Positions 8,589-17,634 of a stretch of DNA of 64,000 nt are shown piece by piece (the first letter of the stretch is position 1; the number at the start of each line of letters is the position of its first letter). The position numbers and the translations under genes were made by a program. A model generated the notes under the pieces. That model was given only the letters and a program-made list of their open reading frames with translations. It did not search any database and had not been told where the DNA came from. The DNA is from Lactococcus allomyrinae (GTDB lineage: Bacteria > Bacillota > Bacilli > Lactobacillales > Streptococcaceae). The stretch lies in contig NZ_CP032627.1 in the NCBI RefSeq assembly GCF_003627095.1, forward strand, positions 62,001-126,000, read 5' to 3'.

Positions 8589-8714
8589 ATCTTGAATAAC
8601 TGAGTTCGGGGCGCTCGAAATGAGTGAAAAAAGATAAAATGTAAAACCGCACTGTATGCGAAACTGTATTTTCTTATTTTTCATCATTTCAGAATAAGTA
8701 TCCCCACGTCTTGA
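8589..8714 (+). repeat. Palindromic 5'-UTR element, copy b
   Basis: It begins TCTTGAATAACTGAGTTCGG and contains CGAAATGAGTGAAAAAAGATA. The facing arm is TTATTTTTCATCATTTC, and it ends CCCCACGTCTTGAATG. It is joined head-to-tail with copy c, sharing the terminal CTTGAATG. Confidence 0.8.
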
Positions 8715-8840
8715 ATGAATTGAGTTCGGAAGGCTAGAAATAAGTGAAAAAAGATAAAATTTTGAACCTGCGCAAGCGCGGAACCAAAAATTTTCCTATT
8801 TTTCATTATTTCTAAACGAGCCTTTCTCACATCTTGAATG
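8709..8840 (+). repeat. Palindromic 5'-UTR element, copy c (before yihY-like gene)
   Basis: It begins CTTGAATGAATTGAGTTCGG, has arms AGAAATAAGTGAAAAA / TTTTTCATTATTTCT around the hairpin CCTGCGCAAGCGCGG, and ends CTCACATCTTGAATG. The end abuts the AAAGGA SD of the following gene. Confidence 0.8.
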
Positions 8841-8850
8841 AAAGGAAAAA

Positions 8851-9744
8851 ATGAAAAAAATTCTACAAAAAATCGGTGAGTTAACCGGTACTTTTATGAC
8901 TTTTTTTAAGAGTTCAGAGATGAGTTTGTCCTCTATTGCGGTGGCATACTATCTCCTGCTTGCGATTTTTCCTCTTGTTTTAATTATTGGTAATATCCTA
9001 CCTTTTTTACAAATTGATACTGCAGGTTTGCTCCATTTTTTAGGAGACAATCTTCCAGAGCAACTCTATGATGGTGTGGAACCGGTAATTCATAGTCTGT
9101 TAAGTCAACGAAATACAGGTTTGCTGTCTGTTTCGGTCATTGCAGGTTTATGGACATTTTCCAGAGCCTTATCTGCTTTACAGATGTCAATGAATAAAGC
9201 TTATGAAGTATTTAATCACAGAGATTTCATTATTAGTCGAATTATTGGGTTAGTAGCAGGGCTTGCGATTTTACTTTTTTTGTATTTTGCGATTGCTTTA
9301 TCTACTTTCGGACAGTTGATTTTGGAACATGTTTATAAACTTGTTCCTTTTGATCGGAACTTATATAATACTTTGCATAATATGACTTTGCCAGCTGTCG
9401 CAGTAGCAACGTTTTTATCTCTGATGATGCTTTATTTTATTTTGCCAAATGTTAAGATAAAGAAATTAAGATATACAATGCCGGGAACGATTTTTTCAAC
9501 TTTTGTTTTGGTTTTCTTGACAAACTGGGTTGCTAAATATGTGAGTTTCGCACTCAATCAGTTGGATGACTTAAAATTAATTGGTTCTCTGGTTGTTTTT
9601 GCATTGATGATTTGGTTCATTTTTATCGCACGAGTTTTGATTATTGGAGCAATATTGAATGCAGTTTATCAAAAAACAAAACTCGGTGAGATTGAAACAC
9701 GTCGAGGAGAAATTGTTGAATTTATCAAGGAAATTAGAAAATAG
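8851..9744 (+). CDS. YihY/virulence-factor BrkB family membrane protein
   Basis: This is a 297-residue polytopic membrane protein with six predicted hydrophobic segments: SIAVAYYLLLAIFPLVLIIG near the start, then GLLSVSVIAGLWTFSRAL, a pair around 125-160, about 180-200, 205-225 and 240-270. The family signature lies in the first helix and in the WTFSRALSALQMSMNKAYEV segment. The function of the family is not settled; it was once called RNase BN, which was incorrect. ATG 8851 follows AAAGGA. It is preceded by two tandem palindromic elements and followed by a strong terminator, so it is probably monocistronic. Confidence 0.9.
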   Translation: MKKILQKIGELTGTFMTFFKSSEMSLSSIAVAYYLLLAIFPLVLIIGNILPFLQIDTAGLLHFLGDNLPEQLYDGVEPVIHSLLSQRNTGLLSVSVIAGLWTFSRALSALQMSMNKAYEVFNHRDFIISRIIGLVAGLAILLFLYFAIALSTFGQLILEHVYKLVPFDRNLYNTLHNMTLPAVAVATFLSLMMLYFILPNVKIKKLRYTMPGTIFSTFVLVFLTNWVAKYVSFALNQLDDLKLIGSLVVFALMIWFIFIARVLIIGAILNAVYQKTKLGEIETRRGEIVEFIKEIRK

Positions 9745-9777
9745 ACTTACTCAACTTGAAGTTGAGTAAGTTTTTTG
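9745..9777 (+). terminator. Terminator of yihY-like gene
   Basis: ACTTACTCAACTT-g-AAGTTGAGTAAGT is a 13-bp stem followed by TTTTTT; it begins at the stop codon. Confidence 0.92.
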
Positions 9778-9928
9778 TTATGAATATCAGAGTTTATCTA
9801 TAATTTATTTTTTGGTTATGTATGCAATTGGTATAGTTTCATTCGTAAATAAAATACTTGCATATTGATGTTTTTGTGGTATACTTATCTTATAAAAACA
9901 AATGAGATACTCAAGAAGGGAGAATATC

Positions 9929-10453
9929 ATGAAAACACCGACTGCTAAGGCAGAACTACTGCAAACAATCCAAAATGACTTTGATAACCTTATTCATTTG
10001 GTTGATGATTTACCAGAAGAAAGCAAAAATGCTACTTTCCGCTTTAATTATGCCATGACACCGAACTGGCGCCGTGATACAAATGTACGGAGTGTGCTTA
10101 TGCATTTGTATGAGCGAGCAAATCGTCTTGTAAATTGGCTAGAAAGTTCTAATCGGAGTGCGACTCGTCCATTTCGTGCGGATTTCTTCGGTGATATGAG
10201 CTCAGAACTTTGGATTAAACAACAAAATACAGACTTTGAGGTTGCCTATCAGTTAGCAAAAGAAACGCATAAAAAAGCGATGTCCTTGCTTGAAACTATG
10301 TCGGAGGATGAACTTTTCAAATGTGTTTATTTCACATGGAAAAGTTCGCTTTCTATTGCGGATTATGCCATGTCTGGATTAGCGAACCATTACAAATGGC
10401 TTATGGCACAAATTCAAAATCAAGTAATTGTCAATGAGATGATTTCCAAATAA
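9929..10453 (+). CDS. ClbS/DfsB-type four-helix-bundle protein (DinB-like)
   Basis: This is a cytosolic protein of 174 residues, predicted all-helical. It matches the ClbS/DfsB (DUF1706) group: an N-terminal LLQTIQNDFDNLIHLVDDLP helix, the WRRDTNVRSVLMHLYERANRLVNWL segment and a late YFTWKSSLSIADY motif. ClbS protects E. coli from colibactin, but most members have no known role. ATG 9929 is chosen because AAGGGAG lies 7 nt upstream; the upstream in-frame ATG has no SD. A TATACT-like -10 at about 9880 probably drives it. It converges with gtrA across a shared terminator. Confidence 0.82.
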   Translation: MKTPTAKAELLQTIQNDFDNLIHLVDDLPEESKNATFRFNYAMTPNWRRDTNVRSVLMHLYERANRLVNWLESSNRSATRPFRADFFGDMSSELWIKQQNTDFEVAYQLAKETHKKAMSLLETMSEDELFKCVYFTWKSSLSIADYAMSGLANHYKWLMAQIQNQVIVNEMISK

Positions 10454-10465
10454 AAACATAATGAT

Positions 10466-10498
10466 AAAAAACTCCAGCTTAATCAGCTGGAGTTTTTG
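10466..10498. terminator. Bidirectional terminator, dfsB-like / gtrA
   Basis: AAAAACTCCAGCT-taatc-AGCTGGAGTTTTT has tracts on both sides. The last codons of gtrA (stop at 10479) lie inside the stem. Confidence 0.9.
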
Positions 10499-10925
10499 TT
10501 TTTCGAAAGACAATGAATTTTGAATAAATATAATTGACAACGATGGTAAAAACTTGGATGAAAATGTTGAGGTCAGCAACCATTTGATTTTTCCCCATCC
10601 CAAAAGCGTTCATCAAAATTTCAGGATGGGTATCAATGAACCACCAGTTGGCGACGATAGCGAGAAACAAAAGCACTAACCGACCAGAAACAAAGCTGAT
10701 GAAATCTTTGAGTAAGTGCGATGATTTGTGTTGAAAAACAAAGAACTTATTTGTAAAAAAAGCGAAGATAATACTGGCAGATTGAGCAACAGTTTCTGAG
10801 GCCCAGCCAGAATGCCAAGCTTGCCAGGTCAACCATTTGACTAGAGCATAGACCGCCGTAGCCAAAACACCAAAAATGAGATATTTTATTGCTTCAGTTT
10901 TAAGAAGTGAGATAATCTTTTTCAT
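10479..10925 (-). CDS. GtrA family membrane protein
   Basis: This is a 148-residue membrane protein with four hydrophobic helices (FGVLATAVYALVKWLTW, SASIIFAFFTNKFFVF, LVLLFLAIVANWWFI and a final segment around IQVFTIVVNYIYSKFIVF) and the family's NFxxxKxxVF end. GtrA-like proteins are thought to help flip undecaprenyl-linked sugars for cell-wall glycosylation; no glycosyltransferase partner is adjacent. Start ATG 10925 is preferred: the open frame runs to 11078, but that extension lies in intergenic repeat DNA. There is no SD; a TATAAT ends exactly 6 nt before the ATG, which predicts a leaderless mRNA. Confidence 0.85.
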   Translation of the reverse strand: MKKIISLLKTEAIKYLIFGVLATAVYALVKWLTWQAWHSGWASETVAQSASIIFAFFTNKFFVFQHKSSHLLKDFISFVSGRLVLLFLAIVANWWFIDTHPEILMNAFGMGKNQMVADLNIFIQVFTIVVNYIYSKFIVFRKTKTPAD

Positions 10926-10931
10926 GAAGAT

Positions 10932-10937
10932 ATTATA
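10932..10937 (-). promoter_or_regulatory. -10 box placed for leaderless gtrA mRNA
   Basis: TATAAT on the minus strand is followed by ATCTTC and then the ATG. It immediately follows the repeat-derived CTCACATCTTG, so the repeat appears to have supplied part of the promoter. Confidence 0.6.
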
Positions 10938-11090
10938 CAAGATGTGAGCAATGCCGTCAAGAATTGTAGAGCAATACCATTTGGTTCTTTGAGCTTTAGC
11001 GCATAAGATAATGGACAGCGTAGCGACAAAGGCGTGTAGAACTGCTTGTAGAGTGGTTTCGTTTTGTTTTTTATCCATTTTCCCTAAGTT
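10938..11090. repeat. Mosaic repeat upstream of gtrA
   Basis: It contains AATGGACAGCGTAGCGACAAAGG and the CACATCTTG end (minus strand), both shared with other intergenic cassettes. It makes the apparent 5' extension of gtrA untrustworthy. Confidence 0.6.
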
Positions 11091-11253
11091 CTAAGTAATC
11101 GGACTTACTTATACTAGAGGTGAGTATAGGTGAAACGAAATCTATAGAGAATCAAAAATAATGTTGTTTGATGCTTAAAAATGCAGTTCAAAATTTTTGT
11201 CAGCGTTAATGATTTTTGTCAGCATTTGCGAGATAGGTTTTATAAAATTTTTC

Positions 11254-11262
11254 TGCTATAAT
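11254..11262 (+). promoter_or_regulatory. Extended -10 placed for a leaderless mRNA
   Basis: TGCTATAAT is a perfect extended -10. AGAGGC separates it from ATG 11269, so the transcript should start at or next to the start codon. Confidence 0.65.
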
Positions 11263-11268
11263 AGAGGC

Positions 11269-11445
11269 ATGCCTAAACAACGATTCTATTCTTTTATGAT
11301 AGGGACAGTGGTTGAAGCTTGGATTTTTAGTTGGACATTTATGACTAGGTCTTGGTTTTTTGCCACGTTCTTTGGTGTGCTGCTCATTCGACGGTTGACG
11401 ATTGCTTATAAGCTAGATAAAGTTATCCGTGAAATGATGAAATAG
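11269..11445 (+). CDS. Small DUF3272-like membrane protein
   Basis: This is a 58-residue protein with a central hydrophobic stretch (FMIGTVVEAWIFSWTFMTRSWFFATFFGVLLI) and a charged C-terminus. It resembles the small DUF3272 proteins that sit near hprK in streptococci, from memory and not from a search. Role unknown. ATG 11269 is favoured because it lies exactly 6 nt after an extended -10; the frame is open further upstream to 11197 but without an SD. A TTG or ATG upstream start (11197, 11209) would place the promoter inside the gene. Confidence 0.65.
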   Translation: MPKQRFYSFMIGTVVEAWIFSWTFMTRSWFFATFFGVLLIRRLTIAYKLDKVIREMMK

Positions 11446-11659
11446 CAGTATGGCAAGTTCTTTTATGGTAGGACTTGTATTTTATAAAATTTTTGCTGAC
11501 GAAAATAACAAAAGCGCTGACAGACAGACTTGTCAGTTTTGTACGATTGAGTAAGTATCAAAACGGTGAATATAGATTCTGTCAGTACTGACAGAGGTGT
11601 TATTGGCTGATTGATCAATATAAAATAACATAAATTTTAACTTTTGAGGGAGAACGATA
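11446..11659 (+). other. Gap with CTGTCAG palindromes before hprK
   Basis: The stretch contains CTGACAGACAGACTTGTCAG (about 11517-11536) and a perfect CTGTCAGTACTGACAG (11579-11594). Neither is followed by a T-run, so they look unlike terminators. They may be regulatory or merely instances of the genome-wide repeat. Confidence 0.5.
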
Positions 11660-12589
11660 ATGACAGTTTCGGTTCAGGATTTGCTTGATAAAATCCATTT
11701 TCATGTGATTTATTCAACGGAAACAGCACTGAAAAAAGAGATTACGACTTCGGAAATCATGAGACCCGGTCTTGAGATGGCGGGTTATTTTGACTATTTT
11801 ACTCCAGAACGGATCCAACTTTTTGGGATGAAAGAATGGTCATATATGATGACTATTGTTGGAGATAATCGTTATGATTTGTTGAAAAAAGTGATGACGG
11901 ATGTGACTCCTGTGGTCATTGTTGCACGTAATCTTGAGATTCCTGATGAGATGGTTGCTGCGGCAAAAAAAGCAGATATTGTGCTTTTGCAATCTCGTGA
12001 GGCGACAAGTCGTTTGAACTCTATTTTGACTTCATTTCTAGATGAAAAGTTGGCGGAACGTATCACTGTCCATGGTGTACTGATGGATATTTTTGGGGTG
12101 GGCGTGCTTATTCAAGGAGCTAGCGGAATTGGTAAGTCTGAAACGGGTCTTGAATTGGTCAAAAGAGGACATCGACTTGTTGCAGATGACCGTGTAGACG
12201 TGTTCCAACGTGATGCTTTCACTTTAGCTGGTGAACCAGCTGAAATCTTGCGAAATATGATTGAGATTCGTGGGGTTGGTATCATTGATGTCATGAGTCT
12301 TTTTGGTGCCGGTGCTGTAAAAGATGCAACTGACATTGACATGGCAATTTATCTTGAAAATTATGATACGAGTAAAGAGTTTGATCGTCTTGGTAATGCA
12401 CCGACAATCGTAACTTTTTCGGAAGTCGAGCTTCCACAAACTCGAATTCCAGTAAAAACTGGGCGAAATGTTTCTGTCATTATCGAAGCAGCGGTCATGA
12501 ATTTCAGAGCGAGACAAATGGGATTTGATGCTACAAAAACCTTTGAAGACCGTTTGACAAATCTGATTACACAAAATAAAGAAGACTGA
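11660..12589 (+). CDS. hprK: HPr kinase/phosphorylase
   Basis: This bifunctional enzyme phosphorylates HPr of the sugar PTS at Ser46 or reverses it; HPr-Ser-P is the CcpA co-repressor, so the enzyme is the sensor of carbon catabolite repression. At 309 residues it has the normal length. The C-terminal catalytic domain shows the Walker A loop [11 protein letters not shown] (about 153-163), the following VADDRVDV strand and the signature [18 protein letters not shown] 11660 has GAGGGAG 7-8 nt upstream. It is followed by lgt after 81 bp, the classic Firmicute hprK-lgt arrangement. Confidence 0.97.
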   Translation: MTVSVQDLLDKIHFHVIYSTETALKKEITTSEIMRPGLEMAGYFDYFTPERIQLFGMKEWSYMMTIVGDNRYDLLKKVMTDVTPVVIVARNLEIPDEMVAAAKKADIVLLQSREATSRLNSILTSFLDEKLAERITVHGVLMDIFGVGVLIQGASGIGKSETGLELVKRGHRLVADDRVDVFQRDAFTLAGEPAEILRNMIEIRGVGIIDVMSLFGAGAVKDATDIDMAIYLENYDTSKEFDRLGNAPTIVTFSEVELPQTRIPVKTGRNVSVIIEAAVMNFRARQMGFDATKTFEDRLTNLITQNKED

Positions 12590-12670
12590 CAGTTTTTCAA
12601 ATTTACTGACGGCTATAAAATTTACTGACAGATTTTTGTCAGTTCAATAATGAAATAAAAATAAGAAAAA

Positions 12671-13480
12671 ATGAATAAATTATTTCCCTTTTTAGCGCTT
12701 GATAAAGTCGCGCTTCAACTTGGTCCTATTGCGATTCACTGGTATGCCATTTTTATTGTGACAGGTGCTGCAATTGCAGTTTGGATGGCTTGTAAAGAAG
12801 CACCACGTCGTAAAAATCTTACAGGTCAATCCTTAACTACAGATGATATCATTGATTTTGTTCTCTTTGCTTTTCCACTAGGAATCGTTGGTGCCAGACT
12901 CTATTATGTCATTTTTGAGTGGAGCTATTATAGTCAACATCCAAGCCAGATTATTGCAATGTGGGATGGAGGAGGAGCGATATATGGGGGTCTAATCGCG
13001 GGTGCCATTGTCCTTTTTGTCTTCTGTTATTATCGAATGATTCATCCGCTTGATTTGCTAGATATCACAGTGCCAGGTGTATTCCTTGCCCAAGCAATGG
13101 GGAGGTGGGGAAACTTTGTTAATCAGGAAGCTTACGGTAAAGTTGTTTCTAATCTAGACTGGCTGCCTTCGTTTGTCCGTAATCAGATGTTTATTGACGG
13201 GCATTATCGGATGCCGACTTTCCTTTTTGAAAGTATTGGAACATTGAGTGGCTTTGTCCTCGTTCTTGTTTTCCGCCATCGTTTAAAATGGCTTAAACGT
13301 GGAGATATATTCAGCTTTTACTTGGTATGGTACGGTATTGTTCGTTTTACTGTTGAAGGGATGCGGACAGACAGTTTAATGCTAGGGCCTGCTCGTGTTT
13401 CACAATGGTTGTCAGCAGTGCTTGTCTTAGTAGGGATTGGACTATTTATTAATCGCCGATTAAAAAAAGTTGAAAAGTAG
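12671..13480 (+). CDS. lgt: Prolipoprotein diacylglyceryl transferase
   Basis: This membrane enzyme attaches diacylglycerol to the lipobox cysteine of prelipoproteins. The 269 residues have seven or so hydrophobic helices. The conserved IHWYAIFIVTG, GARLYYV, GGGAIYGGLIAGAI and AMGRWGNFVNQEAYG (the lgt signature with its key Arg and Asn) are visible, as are FLFES and VEGMRTDSL near the end. ATG 12671 has only an A-rich leader and no clear SD. The 81-bp gap from hprK holds the palindromic pair CTGACAG...TTGTCAG just upstream, which may fold in the mRNA. The terminator follows directly. Confidence 0.97.
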   Translation: MNKLFPFLALDKVALQLGPIAIHWYAIFIVTGAAIAVWMACKEAPRRKNLTGQSLTTDDIIDFVLFAFPLGIVGARLYYVIFEWSYYSQHPSQIIAMWDGGGAIYGGLIAGAIVLFVFCYYRMIHPLDLLDITVPGVFLAQAMGRWGNFVNQEAYGKVVSNLDWLPSFVRNQMFIDGHYRMPTFLFESIGTLSGFVLVLVFRHRLKWLKRGDIFSFYLVWYGIVRFTVEGMRTDSLMLGPARVSQWLSAVLVLVGIGLFINRRLKKVEK

Positions 13481-13526
13481 ATTTATAAGTTATTTCTCAG
13501 GAAATGACTGACAAATTGGAAAATTA

Positions 13527-13556
13527 AAAGCTGTCAGTATACTGACAGCTTTTTTA
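13527..13556 (+). terminator. lgt terminator (CTGTCAG palindrome)
   Basis: AAAAGCTGTCAGTATACTGACAGCTTTTTT, a near-perfect hairpin with a T-tail. Confidence 0.92.
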
Positions 13557-14056
13557 CAACTTATTTGTTGTAAAAAGTGATATCATGTGCAGAAACAGTG
13601 GTTACGATTTTTAGTTTTGAAAGTGTAGCTGCAATAAATGAACGCATAGTGTATAAAATACTGTCAGATTTTAAATTAGAACGAGTATATTTACTGACAA
13701 AATCTGAGCTGATTATGTTAGTAAATAAATAAATAATTTGTTATAATAAAGTAAAAAATAATCGCTTTCATGAGAATGAAATGTGATTTGATATTGTTTA
13801 ATTTCTAAGTCATCCTCATTTGGGTAGTTTGTATCCAGCCTATGATTGCATGACGATAAACAAGACGTGCTATCTATACTGTTTTGCTGACAAATTCATC
13901 ATAGGATAGATATTTAGAAGTTAAAACTTGCGCATGAGTTTGAAGGTCTTTCGTTTCTCATTCATGTGCAAGGTGAAATGTTTGCCGTTCGACTACTCAG
14001 TTAGAGAAGAACAGGTGTGAGCAAGAGCCCAAAAGCTCTTGGATAAAGGAGGAATT
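13557..14056. other. 500-bp gap before the DUF948 gene
   Basis: No gene is confidently called. On the minus strand a frame is open from about 13742 to 13563 (ending TVSAHDITFYNK), but it has only a late ATG, no SD, and borders the lgt terminator. On the plus strand there is a TATAAT at 13742-13747, an imperfect long stem (CTTGCGCATGA with TCATTCATGTGCAAG, about 13928-13973), and a perfect CAAGAGC-ccaaaa-GCTCTTG hairpin at 14021-14040 that stands just 4 nt before the SD of the next gene. A structured leader RNA is possible; I cannot match it to a known class. Confidence 0.4.
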
Positions 14057-14476
14057 GTGGGAAATATTGCATTATTAATCATTGCGATTGCTTTTGCGGT
14101 GTTGGTACTTTTTTTGGTGATCGTACTTCACAAAGTATCAAAGGTTGTAGAAGAAGCAAATCGTACAGTGAAGTTGGTTTCAAGTGATGTGGATGTATTA
14201 TTACATCAGGCAGACGGAATCATGGCAAAAGCAAATACTTTACTTGATGATGTTAACGGTAAAGTAGCTACGATAGACCCTTTGTTTACCGCAGTTGCCG
14301 ATTTATCGGAAAGTATTTCAGACATCAATACATCAAGCCGTAAACTTGTTGCTAGAATCAATAGACCATCTTCAAGAAGAAAAGCAGGCTCAGCTTCAGC
14401 GGTTGTGCTTGCAAAAACAGCCAAAAAATTCTTTGTAAAAAAGGATAAAGTTAAAGAAAGCAAAGAAACTGTATAA
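14057..14476 (+). CDS. DUF948 membrane-anchored protein
   Basis: This is a 139-residue protein with one N-terminal transmembrane helix (IALLIIAIAFAVLVLFLVIVL) followed by a coiled-coil-like region (HKVSKVVEEANRTVKLVSSDVDVLLHQAD) and a basic tail. It matches the DUF948 (YtxG-type) family of general-stress-associated proteins; function unknown. GTG 14057 follows AAAGGAGG with 4-nt spacing; the earlier TTG 14039 lies upstream of the SD and is rejected. It pairs with the YtxH-like gene 315 bp later, as in other Firmicutes where the two are neighbours. Confidence 0.85.
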   Translation: MGNIALLIIAIAFAVLVLFLVIVLHKVSKVVEEANRTVKLVSSDVDVLLHQADGIMAKANTLLDDVNGKVATIDPLFTAVADLSESISDINTSSRKLVARINRPSSRRKAGSASAVVLAKTAKKFFVKKDKVKESKETV

Positions 14477-14479
14477 TCA

Positions 14480-14770
14480 AGATGCGAGGGACGCTCGTTC
14501 TTAAATTATGAAAATTAGAAAATTTTAGGTTCGTGCGAAAGCACGGTTCTGGAAGTTGCTATTTCGCCTTGCATTTTCAATCAATTGCGATTTGAACTTG
14601 CCACTTTATAGGATAGCCGTTAGCGCTAAAGCAGCAACGGATATGCTAGTTGTTTCACCTAGTGGCTTAGTGAGATCGACAACGTAGCAAAGCGGAGATA
14701 GAGCGAATCAACAGTGAAGTGTCTATTTTCACTAATTTCAAGCGCATCAAAACCAATTAAATAAGATAGC
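14480..14770. repeat. Mosaic repeat between DUF948 and YtxH genes
   Basis: It starts with AAGATGCGAGGGACGCTC, the reverse of the palindromic element's end, then AATTATGAAAATTAGAAAATTTTAGG. It continues with GAACTTGCCACTTTATAGGA and ACAACGTAGCAAAGCGGAGA. All are shared with other gaps. No gene. Confidence 0.7.
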
Positions 14771-14791
14771 TCAACACAGAAAGGATATTTT

Positions 14792-15379
14792 ATGTCAAAA
14801 AAATCAGGATTTTTAGTCGGTGCCGTAATTGGTGCGGCTGCAGCTCTCTTCCTTGCTCCTAAAAAAGGAAGTGAATTACGCGAAGATGCAGGAAAAATAT
14901 ATGATGATTTCAAAGAGAATCCTCAAGAAACGCTGAATAGTCTTAAAGATAGCGCTGTTGATTTTTCCACAGATAAATTCAATGAAATTAAAGAAAAATT
15001 TGATACAGGAGAAATTTCTGCAGAAAAGGCCAAAGATTATTTGATTTCAAAGCGTGATTTGATTAAGGAAAAAGTAGATTCAGGAGAACTTTCAAAAGAA
15101 AGTGTTGTCTCTTTTTTCAATGATACTAGAGATGCAATCGTAGAAAAACTAAATACTGTAAAATTGAGCAGTGAGGAACTTTTTGATGAAGATGAGTCCC
15201 ATCTTTCTGATGAAGTTGCAACAGCCGCTGCAGAATTCAATGATAAAAAAGAGGATGTTGTTGACGCGGCATCTGACAAAGTTGAAGAAGTCAAAGAAGA
15301 AATTGATACAGAAAAGTTATCAGAAGAAGCAAATAAAATTGCTGAAAAAGCTAAAGAATTGACATCAGAAGAGTGGTAA
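14792..15379 (+). CDS. YtxH-domain protein
   Basis: This is a 195-residue protein with the YtxH start: a short glycine/alanine-rich helix GFLVGAVIGAAAALFLAPKKGSELRE that probably associates with the membrane. A long, highly charged, helical tail rich in Lys and Glu follows, with loose heptad-like repeats (DKFNEIKEKFDTGEIS and LIKEKVDSGELSKES). The family is linked to general stress and envelope function in Firmicutes; the mechanism is unknown. ATG 14792 follows GAAAGGA. It ends at a strong terminator. Confidence 0.85.
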   Translation: MSKKSGFLVGAVIGAAAALFLAPKKGSELREDAGKIYDDFKENPQETLNSLKDSAVDFSTDKFNEIKEKFDTGEISAEKAKDYLISKRDLIKEKVDSGELSKESVVSFFNDTRDAIVEKLNTVKLSSEELFDEDESHLSDEVATAAAEFNDKKEDVVDAASDKVEEVKEEIDTEKLSEEANKIAEKAKELTSEEW

Positions 15380-15434
15380 TAGTTGCGAAAAGCATATTAG
15401 ACTACATATTCAACCCATTACATTTGCTTAACAA

Positions 15435-15486
15435 AAAGTCTGTCGTTCTATTTGAAATTGTAGAACTTCCTAGACAGACTTTTTTG
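15435..15486 (+). terminator. ytxH-like gene terminator
   Basis: AAAAAGTCTGTC...GACAGACTTTTTT with an inner GTTCTA...TAGAAC stem. Long hairpin with a T-tail. Confidence 0.85.
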
Positions 15487-15930
15487 TGTAAAAAATTTAC
15501 ATACTTAGAGATAGCATTTGGAAAAAAATTGCGATATAATAAAGCTATAGCTCATTCGTTGTAAAAAATAACAACGATTGATATTGCACACTTCCGTGCG
15601 CCGTTCTTTAGAACGGTCTAACGGTCTACATTCGTTTATACACCACAGGTATCTCTTCGCTCTATCTCCGTTTTGCTACATTGTTGATTTCAGTAAGCCA
15701 TTAGAGGTAAGTAACTAGCATATCCGTAAGCTGCTTACATCCTACAAAGTGGCAAGTTCAAATCGTAATCTGCTAAAGGAGCAAGGCGAAATGGTTCACT
15801 ACGCTGTCCGTTTGTTTTGCTGTCAAAACAGCAAGAGCAAAAGGTCTGCAAATGTAGTGAGCACCAGTAAAATCCTGCTGGATTTTAAAGTGGACTAGTA
15901 TATATAAAAATAAATCCGGAGGATTTTATA
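15487..15930. repeat. Mosaic repeat upstream of gnd
   Basis: It begins at TATAGCTCATTCGTTGTAAAAAA (about 15544), a junction also found near 33065. It carries inverted copies of the GCTCTATCTCCG/TTTGCTACATTG module and the AAAGTGGCAAGTTCAAATCGTAATCTG block. It ends in GGACTAGTATATAT just before the GGAGG SD of gnd; an AACTAGTATA end also occurs at 37.7 kb. Confidence 0.7.
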
Positions 15931-17351
15931 ATGACACAAGCAAACTTTGGTGTTGTCGGAATGGCTGTTATGGGGAAAAATCTTGCCCTTAACGTTGAGT
16001 CACGTGGCTATACTGTTGCTCTTTTCAATCGGACAACTTCAAAAACAGAAGAAGTCGTTGCCGAACATCCAGACAAGAATTTTGTTCTCACAAAAACAGT
16101 TGAAGAATTTGTAGCAGCCATCGAAAAACCTCGTCGTATCATGCTAATGGTACAAGCAGGTAACGCTACCGATGCGACAATTAAGTCACTTTTGCCTCAC
16201 TTGGATAAAGGTGATATTCTAATTGATGGTGGGAATACACATTTCCCAGATACAATGCGACGTAATGCGGAACTGGCCGATTCAGGAATTAACTTTATTG
16301 GGACAGGTGTTTCAGGGGAGAAAAAGGTGCTTTAGAAGGACCTTCAATCATGCCGGGAGGTCAAAGAGAAGCGTATGAACTTGTTGCTCCGATTCTTGAA
16401 GAAATCTCTGCTAAAGCTCCACAAGATGGCGCACCATGTGTGGCTTATATGGGTCCAAATGGAGCAGGTCACTATGTGAAAATGGTTCATAATGGAATCG
16501 AATATGGTGATATGCAACTTATTGCAGAGTCATATGATCTTCTGAAACGTGTGATTGGACTTGATAATGCTGAGATTCAAGCTATTTTTGAAGAATGGAA
16601 TGAAGGAGAGCTTGATAGCTATCTCATTGAAATCACTAAAGAAGTATTGAAGCGTAAGGACGACGAAGATACGGACAATTATATTGTTGACGTTATTCTT
16701 GACAAAGCGGGGAATAAGGGAACAGGTAAATGGACATCACAATCTGCACTTGACCTCGGTGTTCCATTGCCATTGATTACCGAATCAGTATTTGCTCGTT
16801 TCATCTCAACTTATAAAGACGAACGCGTGAAAGCAAGCAGTATTTTGTCTGGACCTACAGCAAATTTCTCAGGCGATAAGAAAGAAGTTGTTGAAAAAAT
16901 CCGTCAAGCGCTATATTTCTCAAAAATCATGAGTTATGCTCAAGGCTTTGCCCAGCTTCGTCAAGCCTCTAAAGAGTACGATTGGGATCTTCCATATGCT
17001 ACCATTGCACAAATCTGGCGTGCTGGATGTATCATTCGTGCAGAATTTCTGCAAAATATTACTGATGCCTTTAATAAAGATAATGCTCTTGAAAATCTTT
17101 TGCTTGATGACTACTTCATTGACATCACAAAACGTTATCAAGAATCTGTCCGTGATGTTGTAACACTTGCTGTTCAATCTGGTATTCCTGTACCAACATT
17201 CACATCAGCTATCAGCTATTATGATAGTTACCGTTCGGCAAATCTTCCAGCTAACTTGATTCAAGCACAACGTGATTACTTTGGTGCACATACTTATGAA
17301 CGTACAGATCGTCCTGGAATTTTCCACTACGACTGGTATACAGAAGACTAA
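15931..17351 (+). pseudogene. gnd: 6-phosphogluconate dehydrogenase with a -1 frameshift
   Basis: Decarboxylating 6-phosphogluconate dehydrogenase produces ribulose 5-phosphate and NADPH in the oxidative pentose phosphate pathway. Two abutting frames together encode the whole protein of about 473 residues. The first (15931-16335) has the NADP-binding start [16 protein letters not shown]. The second carries MPGGQREAY, the catalytic [20 protein letters not shown] and the conserved C-terminus. The frame breaks at about 16315-16318, where TCAGGGGAG should read TCAGGGGGAG (Ser-Gly-Gly-Glu): one G is missing from a G-run. The rest is intact, with no other damage, so this is either a sequencing error or very recent inactivation. 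SD CCGGAGG precedes ATG 15931. Confidence 0.93.
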
Positions 17352-17353
17352 AA

Positions 17354-17380
17354 ATAGACTCCTTTTGGAGTCTTTTTTCT
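17354..17380 (+). terminator. gnd terminator
   Basis: AGACTCC-ttt-tGGAGTCT followed by a T-run. Confidence 0.9.
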
Positions 17381-17417
17381 TTTATAATTTTGGAAATCTG
17401 ATGTCTGAGAGAAAATA

Positions 17418-17426
17418 TGCTACAAT
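17418..17426 (+). promoter_or_regulatory. Promoter (-10) of the thiamine operon
   Basis: TGCTACAAT is an extended -10 about 50 bp ahead of the TPP riboswitch. No good -35 is visible. Confidence 0.6.
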
Positions 17427-17477
17427 GAATGAGTGAAGTGCGAAGTTTTTAAATTACTTCCGAAATAAATAAAATAA

Positions 17478-17566
17478 GCACAATGGGTACTGACAATGAT
17501 AAAAAATTCTGTCAGTTGAGAAAGACCATCAGACCTGATCAGGTTAATACTTGCGTAGGGATGTGT
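17478..17566 (+). ncRNA. TPP riboswitch (THI element)
   Basis: The thiamine pyrophosphate aptamer is recognised by its conserved blocks in order: GGGTAC, TTGAGA (17516-17521), ACCTGATCAGGTTAATAC (17533-17550) and TGCGTAGGGA (17552-17561), closed by a GCACA/TGTGT P1 stem. It precedes thiM, so TPP should shut off the thiM-cytX-thiD-thiE operon. The stem between the first two blocks is formed by ACTGACA/TGTCAGT, the same sequence as the palindrome abundant across this genome. Confidence 0.93.
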
Positions 17567-17634
17567 ATGTATTTCCAAAGGATATTTCTTTTAAACTATT
17601 ATTTGGAAAATCATTTTTCTCTTTTTAATTATCC

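Noticed and set aside
10926-11078. N-terminal extension of GtrA
   Set aside because: The extra residues are encoded by intergenic repeat DNA; family length and the -10 placement favour ATG 10925.
13563-13742. Minus-strand open frame of about 59 codons after lgt
   Set aside because: Only a late ATG and no SD; starts amid A/T-rich sequence. Could be a gene fragment, but nothing supports expression.
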